64,000 nucleotides of DNA from Streptomyces pactum (GTDB taxonomy: Bacteria > Actinomycetota > Actinomycetes > Streptomycetales > Streptomycetaceae): assembly GCF_002005225.1 (NCBI RefSeq), contig NZ_CP019724.1:5845501-5909500 (forward strand), written 5' to 3'. The notes under the pieces are model-generated. The model did no database searches. It was given only the letters and a program-made list of their open reading frames with translations, and was not told the DNA's origin. The stretch's first letter is position 1; every line of letters starts with the position of its first letter. Shown one piece after another: positions 39,523 to 46,289 of the stretch. Both the position numbers and the translations under genes were made by a program.

Positions 39523-40977
39523 CTACACGTGCAGCGCCCCCGGATGCGTCTGTTCCCGCACCGACACGAACTGCTGGCGCACCGCCTGACCCACCGCCAG
39601 TTCCTCACCCGGCTCCAGCACCTGCGCGACGGCGCCCTGCCAGCCGGGGGGCGTACGCGGGTCCAGCGTGCCCTGCGACACGCCGAGCGCCCACGCCGCC
39701 TGCCGGGCGGAGCCGATCGCGGCGTAGTCCGCCGGCTGCGGCACGACGACCTGCGTCCCGAACAGCGCGGGCGCCGCCGCCTGCACGGCCGGCAGCTCGG
39801 CCGCCGCGCCCAGCAGGAAGACCCGCCGTACGTCCACGCCCCGGGCGCGCAGCACGTCGAGGGCGTCCGCCAGGCCGCACAGCATGCCCTCGAACGCGGC
39901 CCGCGCCAGATGCTCCGGCTTCATCGACTCGCGCCGCAGACCGGCGAGCGTGCCGGCGGTGTGCGGCAGGTTCGGCGTGCGCTCGCCCTCCAGGTAGGGC
40001 AGCAGTACCAGCCCGTGCGAGCCCGGCGTCGACTTCATCGCCAGTTCGGACAGGCTCTCCAGGTCCCCCACGCCGAGCAGCTCGGCGGCGCCGCGCAGGG
40101 TCCGTACGGCGTTCAGGGTGGTCACGACCGGCAGGTGCATGCCGGTGGCGTCGGCCAGCGCGGTGATCATGCCGGACTGGTCGACCAGCGGCTCGGTGTG
40201 TACGGCCATGACGGAGCCGGAGGCGCCCAGCGACACCACCGCGTCGCCCAGCCCGATTCCCAGCCCGAAGGCGGCGGCCTGCGTCTCACCGGTTCCGGCG
40301 GAGATCAGCAGGCCCTCCGGCGTCGTACCGGCCGCGTCGGCCGGGCCGATCACCTCCGGCAGCATCACCTGGTGCCCGAGCGCCAGCTCGACCAGATCGG
40401 GCCGGTAGCCGCTGCTCGCCGCCGACCAGTAGCCGGTCCCGGAGGCGCCGCCCCGGTCGGTGGTCCTCCTGACCGGCCGCCCGAGGAGCTGCCACACCAG
40501 CCAGTCGTGGGCCTGGAGCAGCACCGCGGTCCGCGCCGCGGCCTCCGGCTCGTTCCTCGCCAGCCAGCGCAGCTTGGTCACCGGCTGGGCGGCCTGCGGC
40601 ACACAGCCCACGGCCTGCGCCCACGCCTCACGCCCGCCGAGCGCGTCGACCAGGTCGGCCGCCGCCACCTGGGAGCGCTTGTCGCCCCCCACCATGGCCG
40701 GGCGCACGGTGTTGCCCTGCGAGTCCAGCGGCACGACCGAGTTCGCCTGTGCGGAGACGCCGATGGCCTGCACGCCCTCCAGCAGCCCGCCGCCGGCGGC
40801 CTCCCCGAGGGAGAGCAGCCACGCCTGCGGATCGACGTCCGCGGGGCGGCCCCCGCCTTCGGGGCTCTCCAGCGGGTGCGGCGCGTAGCCCTGGCGCAGC
40901 ACGGCGCCCGTCTCCGAATCGCAGACGACGATACGAGTGAAATCGGGCGAACTGTCCAACCCGGCGACTATCCCCAT
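39523..40977 (-). CDS. FGGY-family carbohydrate kinase, xylulokinase-like
   Basis: 484 residues from the ATG at 40977 (MGIVAGLDSSPDFTRIVV). Two actin-like lobes: the phosphate-1 loop at the N-terminus, GGASGTGYWSAASSGYRPDL, GTGETQAAAFGLG, and LLLGAAAELPAVQ near the adenosine site. The usual GLDxGT is GLDSSP, and the later GGGA is LGAAA, so it is a divergent member. Xylulose or another sugar alcohol is a guess. It has no sugar transporter beside it. Confidence 0.85.
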   Translation of the reverse strand: MGIVAGLDSSPDFTRIVVCDSETGAVLRQGYAPHPLESPEGGGRPADVDPQAWLLSLGEAAGGGLLEGVQAIGVSAQANSVVPLDSQGNTVRPAMVGGDKRSQVAAADLVDALGGREAWAQAVGCVPQAAQPVTKLRWLARNEPEAAARTAVLLQAHDWLVWQLLGRPVRRTTDRGGASGTGYWSAASSGYRPDLVELALGHQVMLPEVIGPADAAGTTPEGLLISAGTGETQAAAFGLGIGLGDAVVSLGASGSVMAVHTEPLVDQSGMITALADATGMHLPVVTTLNAVRTLRGAAELLGVGDLESLSELAMKSTPGSHGLVLLPYLEGERTPNLPHTAGTLAGLRRESMKPEHLARAAFEGMLCGLADALDVLRARGVDVRRVFLLGAAAELPAVQAAAPALFGTQVVVPQPADYAAIGSARQAAWALGVSQGTLDPRTPPGWQGAVAQVLEPGEELAVGQAVRQQFVSVREQTHPGALHV

Positions 40978-41050
40978 GCTCGAAATTCTGCCGCACCGGG
41001 AGCGGATGTCCGTACCCGGTGGGGACACGGGACCGGCTCGGGCACCCGCC

Positions 41051-41356
41051 TCAGGTGTTGCTGGTGCCCCAGTCGTCCGCGCCGCTGCCGTTCGCGTTGC
41101 GTTCACGCAGGGAACGGACCCGCTGGGCGACCGAGTCGGGCATCCGGTCCCCGACCTTGTCGCTCACCGCGGTGTACGCCTTGTCGGCGAAGTGCCTGCC
41201 CTGCTGGGCCGCCGACTCGGCGGTGTTGCGCACGGCGGGGTTCTGCGCGACCTGGCGGGCGGACTTGCGCAACTGCTCGTACCGCTCCCGTCCGGCCTTC
41301 GTGCCCAGCACGTATCCCACCGCGAGTCCGACGACGAACGTGAGCCGGTAACGCAT
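41051..41356 (-). CDS. YtxH-like small membrane protein
   Basis: 101 residues; ATG preceded by AAAGGG. One N-terminal membrane helix (LTFVVGLAVGYVLG) followed by TKAGRERYEQLRKSARQVAQ, the typical YtxH-type amphipathic region, and a polar tail. Probably a general-stress-type membrane protein of unknown function. It lies just upstream of the tRNA genes on the other strand. Confidence 0.85.
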   Translation of the reverse strand: MRYRLTFVVGLAVGYVLGTKAGRERYEQLRKSARQVAQNPAVRNTAESAAQQGRHFADKAYTAVSDKVGDRMPDSVAQRVRSLRERNANGSGADDWGTSNT

Positions 41357-41506
41357 GGCGGTCACCCTTTCCTTGCTCTAGGTCCCCGGTGTCGGGGAGT
41401 ACCGATTGGCGGAGCACCCCCCTGCTTGCGCTAATGTATGTGTCGCAGCGAGCGCGCGCCCCCTGGCGGATACCCAGGTAGGTGCGTTCGATGCGATACG
41501 AGACCT

Positions 41507-41579
41507 TCCTCGGTAGCTCAATTGGCAGAGCAGCCGGCTGTTAACCGGCAGGTTACTGGTTCGAGTCCAGTCCGGGGAG
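41507..41579 (+). tRNA. tRNA-Asn (GTT), copy 1
   Basis: 73 nt. Acceptor TCCTCGG pairs with CCGGGGA; anticodon stem GCCGG/CCGGC encloses loop CTGTTAA (anticodon GTT); T-arm CTGGTTCGAGTCCAG. Discriminator G73; CCA is not encoded. Confidence 0.97.
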
Positions 41580-41584
41580 CTCGG

Positions 41585-41657
41585 TCCTCCGTAGCTCAAT
41601 TGGCAGAGCAGCCGGCTGTTAACCGGCAGGTTACTGGTTCGAGTCCAGTCGGGGGAG
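41585..41657 (+). tRNA. tRNA-Asn (GTT), copy 2
   Basis: 73 nt, five bases after copy 1 and identical except in the acceptor stem: TCCTCCG pairs with CGGGGGA, so position 6 changed from G-C to C-G on both strands. Anticodon GTT; discriminator G; no CCA. Confidence 0.97.
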
Positions 41658-41669
41658 CATGGTGAACGG

Positions 41670-41692
41670 GGACCCCGAGGGGGGTCCTTTTT
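41670..41692 (+). terminator. Intrinsic terminator of the tRNA-Asn pair
   Basis: GGACCCC-GAGG-GGGGTCC followed by TTTTT: a 7-bp perfect stem, 4-nt loop and T-run, a textbook factor-independent terminator. Confidence 0.93.
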
Positions 41693-41833
41693 CATGTCCG
41701 GGAACCGCGCGGCACGCTGCGGAGTCTCCAAGGTCATCAAGACGTCGCGGTAGCCGACCATCCGAGGCAGGAGATCGTATGAGCGGCTATGCTGCGGCAG
41801 ACGGCGCGCACACGTGACGCGACACGCCGCTAT

Positions 41834-41907
41834 GGGGCGGTAGCTCAGCCGGTTAGAGCAGCGGACTCATAATCCGCCGGCCGTGGGTTCGAGTCCCACC
41901 CGCCCCA
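41834..41907 (+). tRNA. tRNA with CAT anticodon (elongator Met or Ile2)
   Basis: 74 nt. Acceptor GGGGCGG pairs with CCGCCCC; anticodon stem GCGGA/TCCGC encloses CTCATAA; T-arm GTGGGTTCGAGTCCCAC; discriminator A; no CCA encoded. It lacks the initiator's three G-C pairs in the anticodon stem, so it is either elongator tRNA-Met or tRNA-Ile2 decoded after lysidine modification by TilS; the sequence alone does not decide. Confidence 0.93.
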
Positions 41908-42076
41908 CCGAGCGACCCCGGACAGAATCGTTCTGAGCTGGGCGAAAGAGTTTGCGGGCCGCTTCGCGCATCGACGACGAGCCTCCTGAGGACCGTACGC
42001 CGGGCGACCGCGGCGACGGCCACTGTTCCGGCCGCGGCGCGGTGAGGCCGCCCCTTCGCCGTCGCCGGGGCCGGAA

Positions 42077-42090
42077 ACCCGCTGGCGGGT
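42077..42090. terminator. Small hairpin downstream of the 46-residue gene
   Basis: ACCCGC-TG-GCGGGT, 10 bp beyond the stop of the minus-strand small gene. Weak alone; a possible terminator between that gene and the tRNA. Confidence 0.3.
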
Positions 42091-42099
42091 CGCGTCGCG

Positions 42100-42240
42100 C
42101 TAGCGGTCCTCCGTGGCGTCCTCGTCGTCGCGTTCGCCCTCCGCCTGGGAGGGTGTGGTGTGCGGCGGGTCCGGGGCGTCGTCCCGCTCGTCGTCGCGTT
42201 CGCCCTCCGCCTGGGACGGGGTCTGCTCGCTCAGGCTCAT
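42100..42240 (-). CDS. Small acidic protein with an internal duplication
   Basis: 46 residues, probably disordered. TPSQAEGERDDE occurs twice, joined by RDDAPDPPHT. The start has a near-perfect GGAGGAGG ribosome-binding site, which makes translation likely. At DNA level about 30 bp is repeated at 69-bp spacing. It lies downstream of the STAS-ANTAR gene on the same strand (66-bp gap), so co-transcription is probable. Function unknown; not resolvable from sequence. Confidence 0.65.
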   Translation of the reverse strand: MSLSEQTPSQAEGERDDERDDAPDPPHTTPSQAEGERDDEDATEDR

Positions 42241-42305
42241 CGTGGTGCCTCCTCCTGCCGGACGGGCTTTCGGGCCGGGTACCCACCCGTGGCCCACGGC
42301 ACCAC

Positions 42306-43016
42306 TCAGCGCCCGAGCCGGCCCACTGCCGTCCGCAGGGCCGCGCGCACCTCGGCAGGCGGGGGCGGGCCGTCGCTCCCGGCGCTGGCGGTGACGGCCG
42401 CGGCGACCGTGCGCAGCTTGGTGTTGGAGAGCTGGGAGGCCTCCCGCAGGATGTGCCACGCCTCTTCCGACGTGCAGGCGTGCAGCGCCATGAGCACCCC
42501 CCGGGCCTGGTCGATGACCGGGCGGGACGCGATCGCCTGGCGCAACTGCTCCACCTCCTCCTGCAGGACGTGCAGCCGCTCCGAGCGCTCCGCCGCCACA
42601 GCCGAGCGCTCCGCCGCCACCGCCGAGGGGGCCGCCGCTGCGGCGGGCCGCGGCGGTGACCGGTGGGCCGTGGCGCGCAGGGGGTCGGTGGTGTCCAGAC
42701 CGGTGAGTTCCAGTACCCGCAGCGGCTGGCCGCGCCAGTTCGTCGCCGTCGCCGGCACCGCCTGCCGTTGGCTGTAGCCGCCCAGCAGGTCCAGGAACTG
42801 CAGCCCGGCCGTGTCCATGAACAGCACGTCGCCCATGTCCAGGTCGACCCGCTCGACGTCGGCCGGCAGCGTGGCCAGGGCCTCGGCCAGAATGTCCACG
42901 CACCCGTGGACGAGTTCTCCACGCGGTACGAGCAGCGCCCGGCCGACGTCCACCTGGCCGTCGATGACCAGGGTGGCCGGCCTCCCCGCCAGACGTGGTG
43001 GTGCCGCTGGGGTCAT
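42306..43016 (-). CDS. STAS-ANTAR two-domain regulator
   Basis: About 236 residues from the ATG at 43016 (AAGGCGG before it). Residues ~10-105 form a STAS domain (VDVGRALLVPRGELVHGCVD, VERVDLDMGDVLFMDTAGLQ) as in anti-sigma-factor antagonists. An Ala/Glu-rich linker and coiled coil leads to an ANTAR domain (~150-215: LQEEVEQLRQAIASRPVIDQ, ARGVLMALHACTSEEAWHIL) that binds paired RNA hairpins to prevent termination. A GTG at 43070 would extend the protein through a perfect DNA palindrome, so I prefer the ATG. It may join partner-switching to antitermination (inference). Confidence 0.85.
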   Translation of the reverse strand: MTPAAPPRLAGRPATLVIDGQVDVGRALLVPRGELVHGCVDILAEALATLPADVERVDLDMGDVLFMDTAGLQFLDLLGGYSQRQAVPATATNWRGQPLRVLELTGLDTTDPLRATAHRSPPRPAAAAAPSAVAAERSAVAAERSERLHVLQEEVEQLRQAIASRPVIDQARGVLMALHACTSEEAWHILREASQLSNTKLRTVAAAVTASAGSDGPPPPAEVRAALRTAVGRLGR

Positions 43017-43051
43017 GTCACCGCCTTGTCCGTCCTTGCTTGGTCCCTGAC

Positions 43052-43069
43052 TGACGTTCGCGAACGTCA
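43052..43069. promoter_or_regulatory. 18-bp perfect palindrome upstream of STAS-ANTAR gene
   Basis: TGACGTTCGCGAACGTCA is fully self-complementary with no spacer, 36 bp upstream of the ATG. Almost certainly a dimeric-protein operator; the binding factor is not identified. Confidence 0.7.
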
Positions 43070-43254
43070 CACAGCCACCGTCGGAGTCGGACCGACCGGG
43101 TGCCGGGGCGGGCCCGGCCGGCGGCTGTCCGGCGCCGCTGTCGGTGCACCTGCCCGCCGGACCGCGGACTACACCCGGAGCCGGAGAATGCCCGGCGTAC
43201 GGCTGGGTAAAGGAGCTGCCCGCCGGCCCCGGTCCGGTTCCCGCTCCCGCACGC

Positions 43255-44820
43255 TCACAGCGGTGAGTGCCACGTGAACGTCGTCCCCTCCCCGCCGGCC
43301 CTGCCCGGCTCGCCGGTCTCCCCGTCGTCGGCGACCGTCAGCCGTACCCCGTCCCGGCCGTCCGGCGCGGCGGCGGTCGCGTCGACGGTCACCTCGACAC
43401 GGGAGACGCCCGGCCGTCCGGCCGCGTCGGTCAGGGCGTGGCGCAGGGCGGTGAGCAGGCGGTCCGCGACCCCGTCCGGTACACGGGTGTCGACGGCGCC
43501 CGTGAAACGCGTGGACGGCGGGAAGCCGAGCAGGGCGGCGGCGGACGCGGTCTCGCCCAGCACGCGGCCGCGCAGGCCGGCCGGCGGGTCCGCCGGGGAC
43601 TGCCGCAGCGCGAGGATCGTCGTACGGACCTCCTGGACCGTGGACCGCAGTTCGTCCACCGCCCGGCCGAGGATGTCCCGGACGTCCTCGGCGCCGGGGC
43701 GGCGCTGCGTGGACTCCAGCATCAGCCCGGTGGCGAACAGCCGCTGCACCACCAGGTCGTGCAGGTCCCGGGCGATGCGGTCGCGGTCCTCGTAGACCGC
43801 GAGGCGCTCCCGGCCGCGCCGGGCGTCGGCGAGGACGAGGGCGAGCGCGGCCTGCGAGGCGAACTGCGTGGCGAGCAGCCGTTCGACGTCCGTGTACGGA
43901 CGGTCGCCGCGGCGGCGGGGGAGGGCGAGGGTGCCGATGAGCCGACCGTTCGCCTGCAGGGGGAGCATCATGCTCGGCCCGAACCGGTGCCGTACGTGTG
44001 TCGTCATGCGCGGATCGGTCGCCGAGTCCGCGACGAACACCGGTTCGCCGCCCAGGAGCTGCTCGAGGACGGGGCTGCCCGGCGCGATGGTCGCGCCGAC
44101 GATGCCGCCCGGGTCCTCGGGCGTCGAGGCGGTCACGATCTCCATGCCGCCCTCGGCGGTCGGTTGCAGGATCACGCCGGCACTGGCGCCGGCGAGGAGA
44201 CGGGCCCGTTCGGCGACCGTGGTCAGAGCGTCGTCGGCGCTGTCCTCGGTGAGCAGCGCGGTGGTGACGGCCGCCGCGCCCTCGAGCCAGCGTTCGCGCT
44301 GGCGGGCCGTCTCGTACAGCCGGGCGTTGCCGATGGCGATGCCGGCCTGCGTGGCCAGGACCCGAAGCAGTTGTTCGTCCTCGGCCGTGAACGGGACGCC
44401 GCCGGGCCGGCCGGCGAGGTGCAGCTCGCCGAACTCCTCGTCGCGCACGTGGATCGGCACCCGCAACCGGGGCGCCGTCTCCGGTACGCCGCCCCGGTCC
44501 GGGGTGCGGGTCCCGGCGAGGCCGTCCGGGTCCGGGGTGCGGGTGTCGGTGAGGCCGTCCGGGGCTGGGGTGCCGGTGTCGGTGAGACCGTCCTGGTCCG
44601 GGGCGCGGGTGTCGCGGGAGCCGTCCCGGTCCGGGGTGCGGATCCCCCAGAGGCCGTCCCGGCCGGGGTCGGCGGTGGTCAGGGCCGCCGAGGCGGCGCC
44701 GGTCAGCTCGGCGGCGCCGTCCACGATGTGCTGCAGGGTGCTGTGGAGATCGAGGTCGGCACCGACGCCCAGGACGGCCTCGAGGAGGCGGGTCAGTCGG
44801 GGCGCGGGCTGCGCGGTCAT
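43255..44820 (-). CDS. GAF-GAF histidine kinase (DevS/NarL-partner type) with degenerate ATPase
   Basis: 521 residues from the ATG at 44820 (GAGGAA upstream). GAF domain 1 (about 10-190) is interrupted at residues ~56-111 by five 11-residue repeats. GAF domain 2 covers ~205-345. HisKA_3: DRIARDLHDLVVQRLFATGL with phospho-acceptor His354. The HATPase part is odd: the N-box Asn is missing (LTALRHALTDA) and after VADDGETGEPG it jumps to GTTFTWHSPL, without the GLGLxNL ATP-lid segment. Kinase activity is doubtful. No response-regulator gene is adjacent. It is downstream of the Mbl-like gene. Confidence 0.87.
   Translation of the reverse strand: MTAQPAPRLTRLLEAVLGVGADLDLHSTLQHIVDGAAELTGAASAALTTADPGRDGLWGIRTPDRDGSRDTRAPDQDGLTDTGTPAPDGLTDTRTPDPDGLAGTRTPDRGGVPETAPRLRVPIHVRDEEFGELHLAGRPGGVPFTAEDEQLLRVLATQAGIAIGNARLYETARQRERWLEGAAAVTTALLTEDSADDALTTVAERARLLAGASAGVILQPTAEGGMEIVTASTPEDPGGIVGATIAPGSPVLEQLLGGEPVFVADSATDPRMTTHVRHRFGPSMMLPLQANGRLIGTLALPRRRGDRPYTDVERLLATQFASQAALALVLADARRGRERLAVYEDRDRIARDLHDLVVQRLFATGLMLESTQRRPGAEDVRDILGRAVDELRSTVQEVRTTILALRQSPADPPAGLRGRVLGETASAAALLGFPPSTRFTGAVDTRVPDGVADRLLTALRHALTDAAGRPGVSRVEVTVDATAAAPDGRDGVRLTVADDGETGEPGRAGGEGTTFTWHSPL
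44489..44653 (-). repeat. 33-bp in-frame repeat inside the GAF domain
   Basis: Five full 33-bp units start at 44489, 44522, 44555, 44588 and 44621, each encoding an 11-residue peptide close to GTRTPDPDGLA. A partial sixth follows. The unit length keeps the frame open. Confidence 0.9.
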
Positions 44821-44839
44821 TCCGTCCGGCTTCCTCGGT

Positions 44840-45070
44840 CTTCGGGTTCCGCGGGTCCTGCGGATTCCGGGTTCGTGCGTTTCCGGCTTCTGCGGGTCCT
44901 GCGGGTCCTGCGGGTTCCGGGTTCGTGCGTTTCCGGGTTCTGCGGGTCCTGCGGGTTCCGGGTTCTGCGGGTTCCGGGTTCGTGCGTTCCGGGTTCTGCG
45001 GGTTCCGGGTTCCGCGCGTGCCGGGTTCTGCGGGTCCCGCAACTCCGGGCTCTTCGGGTTTCCCGGGTCC
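44840..45070. repeat. Intergenic GGGTTC / TGCGGGT minisatellite
   Basis: Interlaced copies of TGCGGGTTCCGGGTTC, CCTGCGGGT and GGTTCGTGCGTTTCC fill most of the 286-bp gap between the Mbl-like and histidine kinase genes. It is open in the kinase frame but begins without a ribosome-binding site, so I treat it as non-coding. Confidence 0.8.
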
Positions 45071-45106
45071 GGCGACTGCGCCGGGGCCGTGCCCGGGGGC
45101 GGTGGG

Positions 45107-46156
45107 TCAGTCGGACGACGTCGGGTTCAGGGCCAGCGGTTCGATCCGGCCCTCCAGCATGGTGCCGAGCCCCTGGACCGCGCACACGTCGGGCCGTTCC
45201 GCGATGTGCACCGGCATGCCCGTGGCCTGACGCAGCATCTGGTCGAAGCCGGGCAGCAGCGCGCTCCCGCCGACCATCATGATCCCGCGGTCGGCGAGGT
45301 CCGCGACCAGGTCCGGCGGGCAGTCCCGGAGCACCTTGCCGATGCCGTCGAGTACCGCGGTCAGCGGCGTCTGGATGGCGTTGCGCACGGTGGCGGTGTC
45401 GACCCGCACACTGCGCGCCAGCCCCGTCGCCACGTCCCGTCCGTGGATCTCGGTGGAGGCCGGTCCCTGCGGCGTGAGTCCGTTGCCGGACAGGGCGAGT
45501 TGCAGCGGGCGTACGGACTGGCTGGGCAGCACCAGCTCGTGCTGGTGGCGCAGGAGCTGCACGATCGCGTGGTCCACGGCCTCACCGCCGACCGGAATGC
45601 GTTCGGCGGTCACGATCGAGCCGAGGGAGAGCACCGCGACCTGCGTGGCGTGCGCCCCGCACACCATGATCATGGTCGCCTCGGGCTGCTCCACGGGCAG
45701 TCCGCAGCCGACCGCCGCGGCGATCAGCGTGTCGACGAGTTCCACCCGGCGCGCGCCCAGCCCGACCAGCGTCTCGATCGCCGCCCGCTGGGCCAGCGGA
45801 TCGGCGTCGTGCGGGGTGCAGGCGGCGGCGCGCAGCCGGGGCTTGCGGCGCAGCGCGCGGCGGATCTTGTCGCCGAGCAGATGGCGGAGCATGCGCTGGG
45901 CCATCTCGATGTCGACGACCGTGCCGCCGGACACGGGCCGGACGACGCGGATGTAGTCGGGGGTGCGGCCGGTCATCTTCTCCGCGAACTCGCCGACCGC
46001 GATGAGCGCGCCGGTGCGGGTGTTGACCGCGGCGGCGGACGGCTGGTCGACGACGAGCCCGGCGCCCTTGACGTACACGCGGGTCCGCGCCGCGCCCAGA
46101 TCGACGGCGAAGTGGCAGCGGCGCAACTGCTCCAGACTGGCGGTACTGGCGGTCAT
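45107..46156 (-). CDS. MreB/Mbl-like actin-family protein
   Basis: 349 residues; ATG with GGAGGA six bases upstream. Actin ATPase motifs: FAVDLGAARTRVYVKG (phosphate 1), MIMVCGAHATQVAVLSLGSI (phosphate 2) and RGIMMVGGSALLPGFDQML (adenosine). Streptomyces have MreB, Mbl and a third divergent paralogue; the location away from mreBCD suggests the divergent Mbl-like one. It would form or associate with filaments at the membrane during spore-wall synthesis (family knowledge). Neighbours are signalling proteins rather than wall enzymes. Confidence 0.9.
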   Translation of the reverse strand: MTASTASLEQLRRCHFAVDLGAARTRVYVKGAGLVVDQPSAAAVNTRTGALIAVGEFAEKMTGRTPDYIRVVRPVSGGTVVDIEMAQRMLRHLLGDKIRRALRRKPRLRAAACTPHDADPLAQRAAIETLVGLGARRVELVDTLIAAAVGCGLPVEQPEATMIMVCGAHATQVAVLSLGSIVTAERIPVGGEAVDHAIVQLLRHQHELVLPSQSVRPLQLALSGNGLTPQGPASTEIHGRDVATGLARSVRVDTATVRNAIQTPLTAVLDGIGKVLRDCPPDLVADLADRGIMMVGGSALLPGFDQMLRQATGMPVHIAERPDVCAVQGLGTMLEGRIEPLALNPTSSD

Positions 46157-46289
46157 GGCAGATCCTCCCGAGAGCGCGGACCGTGCGGGGCCGCCCGGTG
46201 GCCGGCCTCCTAGGCATCGTGCGCGGGGGCCGGGGCGGACGCCTTCCGGAGGGGGCCGGGCGGGGGGCCGCTGAATGGGGGGTGTGCGG

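Noticed and set aside
39523..40977. Gene symbol xylB for the FGGY kinase
   Set aside because: The N-terminal phosphate loop and adenosine motif deviate from xylulokinases and no xylose genes are adjacent.
41834..41907. tRNA gene as attachment site of an integrated element that would include 42-54 kb
   Set aside because: No integrase, excisionase or repeated 3' tRNA end was found within the window, and neighbouring genes look like conserved chromosome.
44821..45042. N-terminal extension of the histidine kinase through the intergenic repeats
   Set aside because: The extension is pure repeat (Arg, Thr, Pro, Asn, Glu) without a ribosome-binding site, whereas the ATG at 44820 has GAGGAA at good distance.
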